Part shown: positions 23,856 to 32,985 of the stretch, one piece after another | How the letters are laid out: each line of letters begins with the position of its first letter | Position numbering within the stretch: the stretch's first letter is position 1 | NCBI GenBank assembly: GCA_015069485.1 | Contig: SVIM01000008.1 | Coordinates: forward strand, 1-57,040 | Length of the DNA: 57,040 nt | Reading direction: 5' to 3' | DNA from: Clostridiales bacterium | Lineage (GTDB): Bacteria; Bacillota; Clostridia; Christensenellales; Borkfalkiaceae | Program-made: the position numbers and the translations under genes | Notes under the pieces: model-generated | The model's input: only the letters and a program-made list of their open reading frames with translations | Databases searched by the model: none | What the model was told of the DNA's origin: nothing

Positions 23856-26762
23856 ATGTTTAAGTTTTTAAAAGGAAAAACAAAATTTCAAATTTTTAGG
23901 TTTTTGTGCTTTATTGCATATTTAGGCTGTATTTTCGTGCTCGTTTTCGAAGCTTCCTTAAACGGCAAGCTTTCCGCTAACCAGTCAAATGCGGTAGGTG
24001 GCACTATTGCCAATACTTTTAACGATTTAAGTGGCGACCAAACCGTAGCCGTTTTACCGGAAGAAATCGTCGTTAGTAATAAAATAAGCGAGGCTAACGT
24101 GGGTGATAGCTACCAGCTTCAAACACAAACCTTGCCCGAAAATTCCACTTATAAATCCGTCGTATATTCATCATCAAACGAATCCGTTGCAACCGTTTCA
24201 AGTAGCGGTTTAATCGAGTTTCTTTCTGCCGGCGAAGCAACTATTACGGCAAGCAATCAGCATTTTTCAAGCGTGATAGATTCCTTTACCGTAACGGTTT
24301 CCAACGTCGAGGTTTCAGATATAACCTTAAGCGTTAACGCACAGCAGGAAAACGGCGTATATATCTTGGATTTAGACGTTAATAATTACGCCATATCCGC
24401 CACCGTATTGCCCGAAAACGCTACCGACCAAACCGTAACTTATTCTACTGATACAACCGCGTATATGTCGGTAAATTCCTACGGCGTGCTAACTCCTAAA
24501 AAGCACTCTAACGGCGAAGTAACTACCGTCGTCGTGTCTTCGGGTAGCATCCAAAAAGAACTTAAATTTATAGTAAAGGTAAACGAAATAGCGTTAACCT
24601 CCCTATCCGTTTCAAATCCCGTAAGCGAGGTATACGTTTCGCAAACCTATACCCCTACGGTATCGTTTACTCCCTCCGACGCAACCTATAAGGACTACAC
24701 CGTAACAAGCAGTAATACCTCCGTGCTTTCTATAAGCGGAAAGGGCGTAAAGGGCGTAAGCGCAGGTACGGCAACCGTTACCGTAACCTCCACCAAATAT
24801 CAAAACGTTTCTGCAAGCTTTGAAATAACGGTATTGCCTCAGCCGGAGGTAACCGATTTTAGCGCAAGGTTATCCTCGCAAGTAGTAATAGGCACTACCA
24901 ATAAAATCAGCATATCTAACGTAACGCCTAAGTATGCAAACCAAAGCACTATGAAATACCGTAGCCTTAACGAAGAAGTCGCAACCGTAAACGCGTCGGG
25001 TAGCGTAAAGGCGGTGGGCTTAGGTACTGCAACTATCGAAATTTACAGTAGCGTAAACAGCTTTTCAGTTAAAACGCTTACCGTAACGGTTATAGAAAGA
25101 GTGGTGGAAGAAGATCATACTACCGACTTTAGCGTTACCTATTTACAAGGCGAACGGCCCGTAATATTTACGAATTCTCCAATAAATTTACAAGAATATT
25201 TTATAGTAGAAAATTTCCAATTCACCGAAGGATATCCTACGACGAACAAGGCAATAACCTATTCCTTATCGGGCGAAAATTCCCAAAACGGAACGATATC
25301 CGGCAGTACCCTAACGGCTAGCGCAGCGGGCGCAATAGAAGTTACTATTACGCACACGGCGTCGCGAATTTCTAAAACGGTAAGCCTTTTTGTGCTAAAC
25401 GATTTCGATATAGAATTCGTACAAAGGACCGAAAGTTTCGTAGTCTTTGAAGAAAAAACCTTTGTAATATCTTCCCAGCAAGACGAGCTTCAAAATTATT
25501 TCGTAAGCGTTAATAGCCCTTCCGTTTCAATTAAAAATATTGACGGTGCTTACCATATATCTTCCGCTGAAGCGGGCGAATTTACAATTTGCGTAACCCC
25601 CGTCTATGACGGCGAGGAATATTCGCAAATGAGTAAAAGCTATAATATTTCAGTTGCTCACAACTTTGCAACCTCTATAATTTATACGGCTAATAACGAG
25701 CAGGAAAACCTTGAAATCGTGCTCGACGGCTCACCCTTAAACATTTACGTAAACGATAGCTTCGTAATTCATCCTACGGTAGATGCCGCTACGACTATAA
25801 CTAACTTTGAATATTTAAGTAGCGACGAGGAGGTGCTTACCGTAGAAGGCGGAAAAATTAACGTCGTCGGCATAGGTGAAGCAACAGTAACCGTTACGGA
25901 AAGCTATTCTGGTATTCAAACTCAAATTCAAATTATAATTAATAATAAAATAATTATTAACGAAAACAACGCGTTTACCTTAAAAGCCAACAACGTAAAC
26001 TTTGACAGCGAAAGTAATACCTATTCGTTAACCAACGGCTTTAGCGGAAAAATCACGGTAAACTTCGATAGCCAAAGCACCTTTAACACCGTCGTATATT
26101 CTACTAGCGACGACGAGATTATAAGTATAGGTCAAGACGGAACCTTAACTCCCCACAAGGAAGGAACGGCTACGCTTACGCTTGTTATCGACGACGGTAT
26201 GCAAGATGAAATAATTTTAGAAGTAACGGTTAAGGTAGAGCGTCAACCCTTAATTCAAAACTTAAGTGAATTTTTCTATCTCGTTCGCAAGGGCTTGGGG
26301 CACTTTGGCGCTTTCGCCGTTTTAGGTATTTTCTCCACCTTAACCTATATGCTTTATCTCGATAAGGCAAAGTGGCTATTCTCAATTCCCGTCAACTTTA
26401 TTTCCGGCTTCTACATAGCAATTTTAACCGAGCTTATTCAACGCTTCGTACCCGGCAGGTCCGGCGTTTGGAACGACGTAACTATCGATTTTTCAGGCTT
26501 CGTTATAGGAAGTATAATAACCGCAATAATAATCTTTATTTGTTATTTCGTAAGCTTTAGCAAAAGAAAACTGCACGAAAATAAAATTAAAAAAGAGCGT
26601 GACAGGGTAGCTTCCGAAAAGTTAGAGCAAGAGCGAAAGGAACAAAAAATTAAAGATTATTTAGAACAAGAAAGATTAGCCGAAGAGGAGCGTAATAAAA
26701 TTAAGCAAAGCTCTGTCGTAAAAATAAAAATGGCAGAAAAGGATAACGATAGCAAAAATTAA
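23856..26762 (+). CDS. BIG2-repeat VanZ-type membrane protein with charged tail
   Basis: 968 residues with the same plan as the protein at 14153-16048. It has an N-terminal membrane segment (about 12-33); then at least six Ig-like/BIG2 modules (about 65-150, 150-240, 245-330, 332-415, 610-690, 700-785), several with the BIG2 signature SSNESVATVSSSGLIEFLSA; then a VanZ-like domain (about 810-900) with RKGLGHFGAF, TELIQRFVPGRSG (from 858) and VTIDFSGFVIGS; then about 65 Lys/Glu-rich residues. The coiled-coil tail is shorter than in the sister protein while the outer part is longer. Single gene between two terminators. BIG2 domains occur in surface proteins and adhesins; the role of the VanZ part is unknown. 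Function not assigned. Confidence 0.78.
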   Translation: MFKFLKGKTKFQIFRFLCFIAYLGCIFVLVFEASLNGKLSANQSNAVGGTIANTFNDLSGDQTVAVLPEEIVVSNKISEANVGDSYQLQTQTLPENSTYKSVVYSSSNESVATVSSSGLIEFLSAGEATITASNQHFSSVIDSFTVTVSNVEVSDITLSVNAQQENGVYILDLDVNNYAISATVLPENATDQTVTYSTDTTAYMSVNSYGVLTPKKHSNGEVTTVVVSSGSIQKELKFIVKVNEIALTSLSVSNPVSEVYVSQTYTPTVSFTPSDATYKDYTVTSSNTSVLSISGKGVKGVSAGTATVTVTSTKYQNVSASFEITVLPQPEVTDFSARLSSQVVIGTTNKISISNVTPKYANQSTMKYRSLNEEVATVNASGSVKAVGLGTATIEIYSSVNSFSVKTLTVTVIERVVEEDHTTDFSVTYLQGERPVIFTNSPINLQEYFIVENFQFTEGYPTTNKAITYSLSGENSQNGTISGSTLTASAAGAIEVTITHTASRISKTVSLFVLNDFDIEFVQRTESFVVFEEKTFVISSQQDELQNYFVSVNSPSVSIKNIDGAYHISSAEAGEFTICVTPVYDGEEYSQMSKSYNISVAHNFATSIIYTANNEQENLEIVLDGSPLNIYVNDSFVIHPTVDAATTITNFEYLSSDEEVLTVEGGKINVVGIGEATVTVTESYSGIQTQIQIIINNKIIINENNAFTLKANNVNFDSESNTYSLTNGFSGKITVNFDSQSTFNTVVYSTSDDEIISIGQDGTLTPHKEGTATLTLVIDDGMQDEIILEVTVKVERQPLIQNLSEFFYLVRKGLGHFGAFAVLGIFSTLTYMLYLDKAKWLFSIPVNFISGFYIAILTELIQRFVPGRSGVWNDVTIDFSGFVIGSIITAIIIFICYFVSFSKRKLHENKIKKERDRVASEKLEQERKEQKIKDYLEQERLAEEERNKIKQSSVVKIKMAEKDNDSKN

Positions 26763-26777
26763 TAAAAATTAAAAATT

Positions 26778-26810
26778 TCTCGCTTACGGCTTTGTAAGCG
26801 AGATTTTTTT
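26778..26810 (+). terminator. Intrinsic terminator after the BIG2/VanZ gene
   Basis: Stem TCTCGCTTAC/GTAAGCGAGA, then TTTTTTT. Confidence 0.92.
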
Positions 26811-26914
26811 ATTAACTAAAGCATAGTATAAGGGCAATTATAAAAAAATTTAGCAAAAGCCTGTATTTATTTGCCAGTAATTGAAGATAATGTTTTTAAG
26901 GAGAAGCTTATTTT

Positions 26915-28423
26915 ATGGCAAAAATTTTAATTATAGGCGGTGGCGTTGCAGGGCTTTCTGCAGGCATATACGCGCAAATTGCAGGGCATAGCGCAACTAT
27001 ATGCGAGCGTCACTCAGTTGCAGGTGGAAACCTTACGGGATGGACGAGAAGGGGATATACAATCGATAACTGTATTCATTGGCTTACCGGTACTAACGCT
27101 TCTACGGACCTTTACAAAACCTGGTGCGATTTAGGCGCTTTGGAAAAAGTAAAGGTTTATTACGGCGAAAGCTTATACACCTACGAATACAACGGAAAAA
27201 CTCTTTCGCTTTATACTGATATCGAACGGGTTAAAAGCGAAATGATAAGCGTATCTAAAAAGGACGAAAAGGAAATTTTGCAATTTATAAAAGCCGTTAA
27301 AGCGATAATGGGCTTTATGGGCATAGGTGGCAAAAACAAAAGCTCAGGGCTCAACCTTTTTCAAAAAATCGCTTCGCTTCCCGAGCTTATAAAATATAAC
27401 GGTATTTCAACGGGGCAGCTTGCCGAACGCTTTTATCATCCGCTAATCCGCGGTTTTCTTATTTCCCTTTTAGGCACGGATTTTTCTGCAAGCGCCTTGC
27501 TTTGTGTGTTTGCCACCGTTTGCGGAAAAAACGGAGGCGTTCCGGAAGGCGGCTCAATGGCAATGGCACAGCGTATGGTAAGCAAATTCACTTCGCTCGG
27601 CGGCGAAATTTTAACGGGCAAGCAGGCTATAAAAATCAACTTAAAAAAGGGGGTAGCGCACTCCGTTGATTTTGCCGATAATACGCAATTGAGTGCCGAC
27701 TATGTCGTAATTACTACCGATCCGCAAATAGCGTTTAACCAGCTTTTAAGCAGCAAAATGCCAAGCTGTTTTTCAAGGCTTTATAATAATAAAAGCATGC
27801 AACGCTTTTCGGGCTATCATTGTGCGTTTGCCTGCGACAGTCAAAGGGTGCCGTTTAAGGGTGATTATATCTTTGATATTTCTGCGTTATACCGTACACG
27901 GCTTCATACGAACTATCTTATTTTGCGGGAATTTACTCACGAAAAAAGCTTTGCTCCACAAAACAGAACCGTTATTCAATCTATAACCTTTTGTAACGAA
28001 AGTGACGCCCGTCAGTTTATAGAGCTTAAAAAGGACGAGCTTTCCTACTATAATTTAAAGCGAAAAATCGCCGCCGACGTGCAGTATTTAATAGGGGAAA
28101 AATTCCCTCAGCTTAAAGGCAACCTACAATTTTTAGACGTGTGGACGCCTGCAACCTATAACCGTTATACGGGCGCAGAGGTGGGCTCGTTTATGAGCTT
28201 TTTATTGCCACCTAAAGCCATACCTAAAACTCTTCCAAACAAAGTTCCGGGTGCGCGTAACGTGTTTTTGGCAACCCAATGGCAACAAGCTCCGGGCGGA
28301 CTTCCCATTGCGGCAAAGGTTGGGCAATTAGCCGTACAATCCATTTTAAAAAGCGAAGCGCAAAAATCAAAAACCTTCTTTTTTCCACGCAAGCAAGCAA
28401 ACAAGGTGGGCGTGCAGGGTTAA
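26915..28423 (+). CDS. FAD-dependent oxidoreductase of the phytoene desaturase (CrtI) family
   Basis: 502 residues. The N-terminal dinucleotide-binding motif is ILIIGGGVAGLSAGIYAQ followed by the acidic CERHSVAGG. The second CrtI-like segment GGVPEGGSMAMAQRMVSKF lies near 210, and the C-terminal FAD motif is around VFLATQWQQAPGGLPIAAK. This places it in the phytoene desaturase/amine oxidase superfamily, members of which in gut anaerobes act on unknown substrates; no carotenoid genes are nearby, so a carotenoid function is not implied. TTAAGGAGAAGC precedes ATG 26915 by ten bases. It stands alone after a terminator; sigK follows 120 bases later. Confidence 0.8.
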   Translation: MAKILIIGGGVAGLSAGIYAQIAGHSATICERHSVAGGNLTGWTRRGYTIDNCIHWLTGTNASTDLYKTWCDLGALEKVKVYYGESLYTYEYNGKTLSLYTDIERVKSEMISVSKKDEKEILQFIKAVKAIMGFMGIGGKNKSSGLNLFQKIASLPELIKYNGISTGQLAERFYHPLIRGFLISLLGTDFSASALLCVFATVCGKNGGVPEGGSMAMAQRMVSKFTSLGGEILTGKQAIKINLKKGVAHSVDFADNTQLSADYVVITTDPQIAFNQLLSSKMPSCFSRLYNNKSMQRFSGYHCAFACDSQRVPFKGDYIFDISALYRTRLHTNYLILREFTHEKSFAPQNRTVIQSITFCNESDARQFIELKKDELSYYNLKRKIAADVQYLIGEKFPQLKGNLQFLDVWTPATYNRYTGAEVGSFMSFLLPPKAIPKTLPNKVPGARNVFLATQWQQAPGGLPIAAKVGQLAVQSILKSEAQKSKTFFFPRKQANKVGVQG

Positions 28424-28463
28424 GCGTTTTGTAATTTTATTTTAAGTTTTAACAAAACTGCAA

Positions 28464-28493
28464 GTATAGTACAACCTACAAAAATCATATCGT
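28464..28493 (+). promoter_or_regulatory. Possible sigma-E promoter of sigK
   Basis: GTATAGT (28464-28470), 15 bases, CATATCGT (28486-28493). This fits the mother-cell sigma-E pattern GHATATT / CATAnnnT at most positions. Expected biologically, but only from sequence resemblance. Confidence 0.35.
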
Positions 28494-28545
28494 ATAAAAC
28501 GCAATTACCGTCGTATGGTAAAAGTGCAAAGTAAAGGGGTACAGT

Positions 28546-29250
28546 ATGATTTTTGATTTTTTATCGCTACTTTTTAACAAAATCTTTTTGTTTACGGGTT
28601 TGGTGCAAAAAGGCGGCACCTTTCCCAATCCGCTTTCCGCCGAAGATGAAAAAAAGTATTTGGCTCTCGCTCAAAACGGGGATAAAGAGGCTAAAAATAT
28701 TTTAGTAAAGCACAATATGCGCCTCGTGGCTCACGTTGTAAAAAAGTATTCAGGCGCGGCAGAAACGGACGATTTAATGTCGGTGGGCTCTATCGGCTTA
28801 ATTAAGGCAATAAACACCTTTAAGGCGGGCAAGGGCACTCAGCTTGCTACCTACACCGCCCGTTGCATTGAAAACGAAATTTTAATGCTTATTCGCGCAA
28901 GCAAAAAGCACAAAAACACCGTTTCCTTGCAAGATACGATAGGGGTAGATAAGGACGGAAACGAGTTAACGCTAATCGACCTTTTAGCCGAAAAGGAGGA
29001 AAGCGTTTTTTCGCAGGTGGAAAAAAGTATTCAGCGCGAAAAATTCGTTAAGCTTTTAAGGGAAACCTTGTCCGAGCGTGAATTTTCTATCCTTTCAATG
29101 CGCTACGGGCTAATAGACGATATCGCCCTGCCCCAGCGCGAGGTTGCTAAAAAGCTTGGAATTTCCCGCTCGTATATTTCGCGAATTGAAAAAAGAGCAA
29201 TAGAAAAAGCAAGGGAAAGCCTTAATAAGCAAGATTTCTTTATCGATTAA
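28546..29250 (+). CDS. sigK: RNA polymerase sporulation sigma factor SigK, uninterrupted
   Basis: 234 residues, sigma-70 type. The first 20 residues are a hydrophobic pro-peptide (MIFDFLSLLFNKIFLFTGL), followed by GTFPNPLSAEDEKKYL, close to the processed start of SigK. Region 2 has HNMRLVAHVVKKY and DDLMSVGSIGLIKAINTF; region 4 ends with SRSYISRIEKRAIEKARE (helix-turn-helix). SigK directs late mother-cell genes (coat and cortex) and is activated by removal of the pro-peptide. The frame is intact, with no skin-type inserted element. The ribosome site is AAAGGGG. With ylbJ, this is good evidence for endospore formation. Confidence 0.92.
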   Translation: MIFDFLSLLFNKIFLFTGLVQKGGTFPNPLSAEDEKKYLALAQNGDKEAKNILVKHNMRLVAHVVKKYSGAAETDDLMSVGSIGLIKAINTFKAGKGTQLATYTARCIENEILMLIRASKKHKNTVSLQDTIGVDKDGNELTLIDLLAEKEESVFSQVEKSIQREKFVKLLRETLSEREFSILSMRYGLIDDIALPQREVAKKLGISRSYISRIEKRAIEKARESLNKQDFFID

Positions 29251-29251
29251 C

Positions 29252-29280
29252 TTGACTTAACGCTTTACTTTTTGTATACT
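29252..29280 (+). promoter_or_regulatory. Sigma-A promoter of tyrS
   Basis: TTGACT (29252-29257), 17 bases, TATACT (29275-29280). The leader is only about 29 bases, so there is no room for a T-box. Confidence 0.85.
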
Positions 29281-29315
29281 TATTAAATAATAAGTAACAA
29301 ATACGGAGCTTTTGG

Positions 29316-30503
29316 ATGAATATTTACGAAGAATTACAAGAACGCGGTTTAATCGCACAGGTTACCGACGAAGCGGAAATAAAAGAACTTATAAACAACG
29401 GTGGCGCTCGCTTTTATATCGGCTTTGACCCCACGGCAGACAGCTTGCACGTAGGTCACTTTATGGCGCTTTGCCTTATGAAAAGATTGCAAATGGCAGG
29501 CAACCGCCCCGTAGTTTTAGTTGGTGGTGGAACGGGCCATATCGGCGATCCTTCCGGTAGAACGGATATGCGTTCTATGCTCACTACAGAAATGATAAAC
29601 TATAACTGCGAACGCTTTAAAAAGCAAATGGAACGCTTTATTGAATTTGGCGAAGATAAAGCAATTATGGTAAATAATGCAGATTGGCTTTTAAAGTTAA
29701 ATTACGTAGAGCTTTTGCGTGAAGTAGGCGCTTGCTTTACCGTAAACAATATGCTCCGTGCAGAATGCTATAAGCAAAGGATGGAAAAGGGACTTTCCTT
29801 CCTTGAATTCAACTATATGATTATGCAGGGCTACGACTTTTATTATTTAAGCGAAAACTACGGCTGCAATATGCAATTTGGCGGTAACGACCAATGGAGT
29901 AATATGCTTGCAGGTACGGAGCTTATCCGTAAAAAGACGGGTAAGGACGCTTACGCTATGACTATAACCCTTCTTTTAAACAGCGAAGGCAAAAAGATGG
30001 GTAAAACCGCAAGTGGCGCAGTATGGCTTGACGAAAATAAAACTTCCCCCTACGATTTTTATCAGTATTGGAGAAACGTTGACGACGCCGACGTTATGAA
30101 GTGTATAAAAATGCTCACCTTTATCCCTATGGATGAAATTCGTCAAATGGAAACTTGGGCAGATAACCGTATTAACGAAAAGAAGGAAATTTTAGCGTAC
30201 GAATTAACCAAGCTAGTTCACGGCGAAGAAAAGGCAAAAACGGCGCAAGCTCAGGCAAAGGCGGCGTTTGGCGGCTCAACCGAAAATCTTCCTTCAAAGG
30301 ATATAAAGGTAGAAGTGCAAACTATTATTCCCGTATTAGTTGCGGCAGGTATATGCTCTTCTAACGGCGAAGCAAGAAGATTAATTCAGCAAGGTGGCGT
30401 AACCTTAAACGAAACTAAGGTTACCGATATTAATGCGCCCGTAAAATCAGGCGACGTTATTCACAAGGGCAAAAAAGTTCATATAAAAATAAATTTATTA
30501 TAA
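29316..30503 (+). CDS. tyrS: Tyrosyl-tRNA synthetase
   Basis: 395 residues, the shorter TyrRS form. Class I motifs: [13 protein letters not shown] (HIGH) and [12 protein letters not shown] (KMSKS as KMGKT). [13 protein letters not shown] and [11 protein letters not shown] are TyrRS-specific. The C-terminal S4 domain (about 330-395) ends [17 protein letters not shown]. It charges tRNA-Tyr. CGGAGC lies before the ATG at 29316. It is transcribed alone from a strong promoter and has a hairpin after it. Unlike many Firmicutes tyrS genes, it lacks a T-box leader. Confidence 0.97.
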   Translation: MNIYEELQERGLIAQVTDEAEIKELINNGGARFYIGFDPTADSLHVGHFMALCLMKRLQMAGNRPVVLVGGGTGHIGDPSGRTDMRSMLTTEMINYNCERFKKQMERFIEFGEDKAIMVNNADWLLKLNYVELLREVGACFTVNNMLRAECYKQRMEKGLSFLEFNYMIMQGYDFYYLSENYGCNMQFGGNDQWSNMLAGTELIRKKTGKDAYAMTITLLLNSEGKKMGKTASGAVWLDENKTSPYDFYQYWRNVDDADVMKCIKMLTFIPMDEIRQMETWADNRINEKKEILAYELTKLVHGEEKAKTAQAQAKAAFGGSTENLPSKDIKVEVQTIIPVLVAAGICSSNGEARRLIQQGGVTLNETKVTDINAPVKSGDVIHKGKKVHIKINLL

Positions 30504-30516
30504 TTTCAGCTTAATT

Positions 30517-30550
30517 AATGCGGCTTTTTTAAGCCGCATTATGCGTTTTT
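30517..30550 (+). terminator. Intrinsic terminator after tyrS
   Basis: Stem AATGCGGCTT/AAGCCGCATT with a four-T loop; the T-run (GTTTTT) comes only after ATGC, so termination may be partial. Confidence 0.65.
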
Positions 30551-30573
30551 AAACCTTAAAAAATTTTATTACT

Positions 30574-31206
30574 ATGCAACAAAATTACTTATCCGTTTTA
30601 GGTCAATGCGTAACCGAAAAGGTTATAGAAAAATCCCGTTTTATAACTACCTCCCGCCATATAGAAAGCGAGGAGGAGGCGCGCGCGTTTATAGCCGAGT
30701 TAAATAAAAAATATTCCGACGCCACTCATAACTGTTGGGCGTTTATTTCCGATACGCTTGGAAATCTACTTCGCTTTTCCGACGACGGCGAACCGCAAGG
30801 CACGGCAGGTATGCCTATGTTAGAGGTTTTAAAGGTAAAAAAGCTAATGCAAACGGCGGTTGTGGTAACGCGCTATTTTGGCGGAATAAAGCTTGGCGCA
30901 GGTGGCTTAGTTAGGGCATATTCCGGCTCCGTTGCCGAAAATATCGAAAGGGCGCAAAAGGTTTTTTATCAAGTCTGCGCCGAAAGCTTATATACGGTTG
31001 ACTACCCCTTGGTGGACGCCATTTCACGCTATTTTTCACAGCGAGAATGCGAGGTTAAAAGTACCGACTACGGCAATCAGGTAACCTATACCGTAGCAGT
31101 TAAAAAGGATGCGGAAAACGCCTTTAACGCCGAGGTTATAAACCTTTTAAACGGCAAGGTAAAGGTGCAAAAGCTAAAAGAATATTTTTACCCCTTTAAG
31201 GTATAA
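30574..31206 (+). CDS. YigZ/IMPACT-family protein (UPF0029)
   Basis: 210 residues. The IMPACT N-terminal domain signatures are FSDDGEPQGTAGMPML and TRYFGGIKLGAGGLVRAY; the C-terminal part (about 140-210) resembles an EF-G domain V fold. The eukaryotic IMPACT protein binds GCN1; bacterial YigZ has no settled function, although a translation link is suspected from the EF-G-like domain. No ribosome site is visible before ATG 30574. The next gene begins 41 bases later. Confidence 0.88.
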   Translation: MQQNYLSVLGQCVTEKVIEKSRFITTSRHIESEEEARAFIAELNKKYSDATHNCWAFISDTLGNLLRFSDDGEPQGTAGMPMLEVLKVKKLMQTAVVVTRYFGGIKLGAGGLVRAYSGSVAENIERAQKVFYQVCAESLYTVDYPLVDAISRYFSQRECEVKSTDYGNQVTYTVAVKKDAENAFNAEVINLLNGKVKVQKLKEYFYPFKV

Positions 31207-31247
31207 ACGGCGTATATTTAGGCTGTGTTAGGGGCTTATATAAAGTT

Positions 31248-31760
31248 ATGAAAATTCAAATAATCGGCTTTGCGGGAAGCGGAAAGTCAACGCTTGCCGC
31301 AAAGCTTTCAAAAAAGTACAATTTACCCGTATTGCATCTCGATTCCGTATATTGGGAGGGTGATTGGCAGGTTAAGGATTTTGCCAAACAGCAAGAGGAA
31401 GTTAAAAAATTTATTACAGAAAATAACGATTACGTAATCGAAGGGAATTATTTTAAGCTTGTTCCCGAACGCTTTTCTTCTTGCGATAAGCTTATATTTT
31501 TAAACTACAACCGTTTTTACTGCTTTAAAAAGGCATACCAAAGGTATAGGCAGTTTAAAGGCACCTGTCGCCCCGATTTACCTTGTAAAGAAAAGTTTGA
31601 TTTTGCCTTTGCAAAGTGGATACTTTTCGACCAGCGCACGGCTAAAAAGCGCAAGCAAATTAAGGGCGCAATAAGCGCCTGCAAGGGTGAAGTGCTAACC
31701 TTTAAAAACCAAAAAGAATTGCAAAAATATTTAATTAACCAAGGCATATTATTGGGGTAA
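31248..31760 (+). CDS. Small P-loop kinase-like protein (FlaR/topology-modulation type)
   Basis: 170 residues. Walker A GFAGSGKST is at residues 7-15, followed by LPVLHLDSVYWEGDW, in which the HLD Asp is typical of adenylate-kinase-like proteins annotated as topology modulation protein. DYVIEGNY and an Arg-rich lid (RQFKGTCRPD) follow. The true substrate of this group is not known; the name derives from an old genetic effect on DNA supercoiling and should not be taken literally. The C-terminus is rich in Lys. Followed by a bidirectional terminator. A second small P-loop protein of related type is at 56086. Confidence 0.75.
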   Translation: MKIQIIGFAGSGKSTLAAKLSKKYNLPVLHLDSVYWEGDWQVKDFAKQQEEVKKFITENNDYVIEGNYFKLVPERFSSCDKLIFLNYNRFYCFKKAYQRYRQFKGTCRPDLPCKEKFDFAFAKWILFDQRTAKKRKQIKGAISACKGEVLTFKNQKELQKYLINQGILLG

Positions 31761-31798
31761 TTAAAAAAACTCGCAAAAAAATGCGTAAAAAATTAAAT

Positions 31799-31840
31799 AA
31801 AAAACCGTGAGGCAAACGCTTGCCTCACGGTTTTTATTAT
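31799..31840. terminator. Bidirectional terminator between the P-loop gene and ilvE
   Basis: Stem AAAACCGTGAGGCAA/TTGCCTCACGGTTTT with loop ACGC and T-runs on both strands. Confidence 0.93.
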
Positions 31841-31845
31841 ATTAA

Positions 31846-32859
31846 TTATTCAATAACTTTTATCCAGCCTTCGGGGGCTTCTAATCTGCCCATCTGAATA
31901 CCCGTTAAGGTATCGTAAAGCTTTTGTGTAATAGGGCCTATTTTATCGCCGAAAACAATTTCCTTTCCGTGGTCAACAATTTTACCTACGGGTGAAATAA
32001 CTGCCGCAGTTCCGCAAAGACCGCACTCTGCAAAGTCGTAAACCTCTTCAAGCTTTACGGGTCTATGCTCAACGGTAAGTCCCAAATACTTTTCTGCAAC
32101 GAAGCAAAGCGAACGGCGTGTAATGGAAGGAAGTATGCTATCCGATTTAGGTGTAACAACCTTTCCGTCTTTGGTTACGAATAAAAAGTTCGCGCCACCC
32201 GTTTCTTCAACGAAGGTTCTCGTCGCAGGGTCTAAATATAAGTTTTCGTCAAAGCCCTTTTTGTGCGCGTCAACTATGGCGTGCAAGCTCATTGCGTAAT
32301 TTAATCCCGCTTTAATATGTCCCGTACCGTGGGGGGCAGCTCTGTCGAAATCGGAAACTCTTATAGTAATGGGCTTTACGCCACCCTTAAAGTAAGGGCC
32401 AACGGGCGTTGCAAACATTCTAAATTGATATTCTTCGGCAGGCTTTACGCCGATAACTGCAGAAGAACCGAACATAAAGGGGCGAATATAAAGCGTTGCT
32501 CCACTTCCGTAAGGAGGAACGAAGTCCTTATTTGCCGCAACAACCTTTTCAACGGCTTCTAAAAATTTTTCCTTTGGTAAGGCAGGCATCTCTAAACGGT
32601 TTGCCGAATCAATCATCCTTTCCGCGTTTAAATCAGGGCGGAAGCACACGATATTTCCGCTTTCCGTTCTATAAGCCTTTAAGCCTTCAAACGCAGTTTG
32701 CGCGTATTGCAAAACGCCGGCGCACTCCGTTAAAACAATTTTGTCGTCAGTAGTAATTTCGCCATCGTCCCATTTGCCGTTTTTGTAGTTGCAAACAAAG
32801 CGATAAGGTGTTTTTATATATCCAAAACCTAAATTATTCCAATCTAAATTAGCAGCCAT
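31846..32859 (-). CDS. ilvE: Branched-chain amino acid aminotransferase
   Basis: 337 residues, class IV PLP enzyme of the BCAT type. The PLP lysine is K183 in GHIKAGLNYAMS. Other BCAT segments are AFEGLKAYR, LYIRPFMFG and the C-terminal FAECGLCGTAAVISPVG. It transfers amino groups between Leu/Ile/Val and 2-oxoglutarate. CGGAG is nine bases before the ATG at 32859. The promoter is a perfect consensus, and no T-box or leader peptide is present in the 35-base leader. It diverges from recX across a palindrome. Confidence 0.96.
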   Translation of the reverse strand: MAANLDWNNLGFGYIKTPYRFVCNYKNGKWDDGEITTDDKIVLTECAGVLQYAQTAFEGLKAYRTESGNIVCFRPDLNAERMIDSANRLEMPALPKEKFLEAVEKVVAANKDFVPPYGSGATLYIRPFMFGSSAVIGVKPAEEYQFRMFATPVGPYFKGGVKPITIRVSDFDRAAPHGTGHIKAGLNYAMSLHAIVDAHKKGFDENLYLDPATRTFVEETGGANFLFVTKDGKVVTPKSDSILPSITRRSLCFVAEKYLGLTVEHRPVKLEEVYDFAECGLCGTAAVISPVGKIVDHGKEIVFGDKIGPITQKLYDTLTGIQMGRLEAPEGWIKVIE

Positions 32860-32888
32860 AATTGCACTCCGTATAAAATATTACATTA

Positions 32889-32917
32889 ATTATACAACCG
32901 CAAGCTTTTAATGTCAA
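32889..32917 (-). promoter_or_regulatory. Consensus sigma-A promoter of ilvE
   Basis: TTGACA (32917-32912), 17 bases, TATAAT (32894-32889). Confidence 0.92.
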
Positions 32918-32931
32918 TAGTGGTATTGACA
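32912..32931. promoter_or_regulatory. Palindrome made by two divergent -35 boxes
   Basis: TGTCAATA-GTGG-TATTGACA: eight-base arms, four-base spacer. Each arm contains the -35 TTGACA of one of the divergent promoters (ilvE left, recX right). One bound dimer could cover both -35 boxes. Confidence 0.6.
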
Positions 32932-32954
32932 ATTTTTTAACAAAATGCTAAAAT
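32926..32954 (+). promoter_or_regulatory. Sigma-A promoter of recX-birA-nnr
   Basis: TTGACA (32926-32931), 17 bases, TAAAAT (32949-32954). The predicted transcription start falls at about 32961, inside an in-frame ATG at 32959. Confidence 0.85.
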
Positions 32955-32985
32955 AAAGATGAATTTTTTTAATTGGATAAAATAT

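Noticed and set aside
26915-28423. Carotenoid biosynthesis from the CrtI-like oxidoreductase.
   Set aside because: No phytoene synthase or other carotenoid gene nearby; the superfamily is broad.
29281-29315. T-box leader for tyrS.
   Set aside because: The leader is about 29 bases; no T-box sequence or stem is possible. The ilvE leader is equally short.
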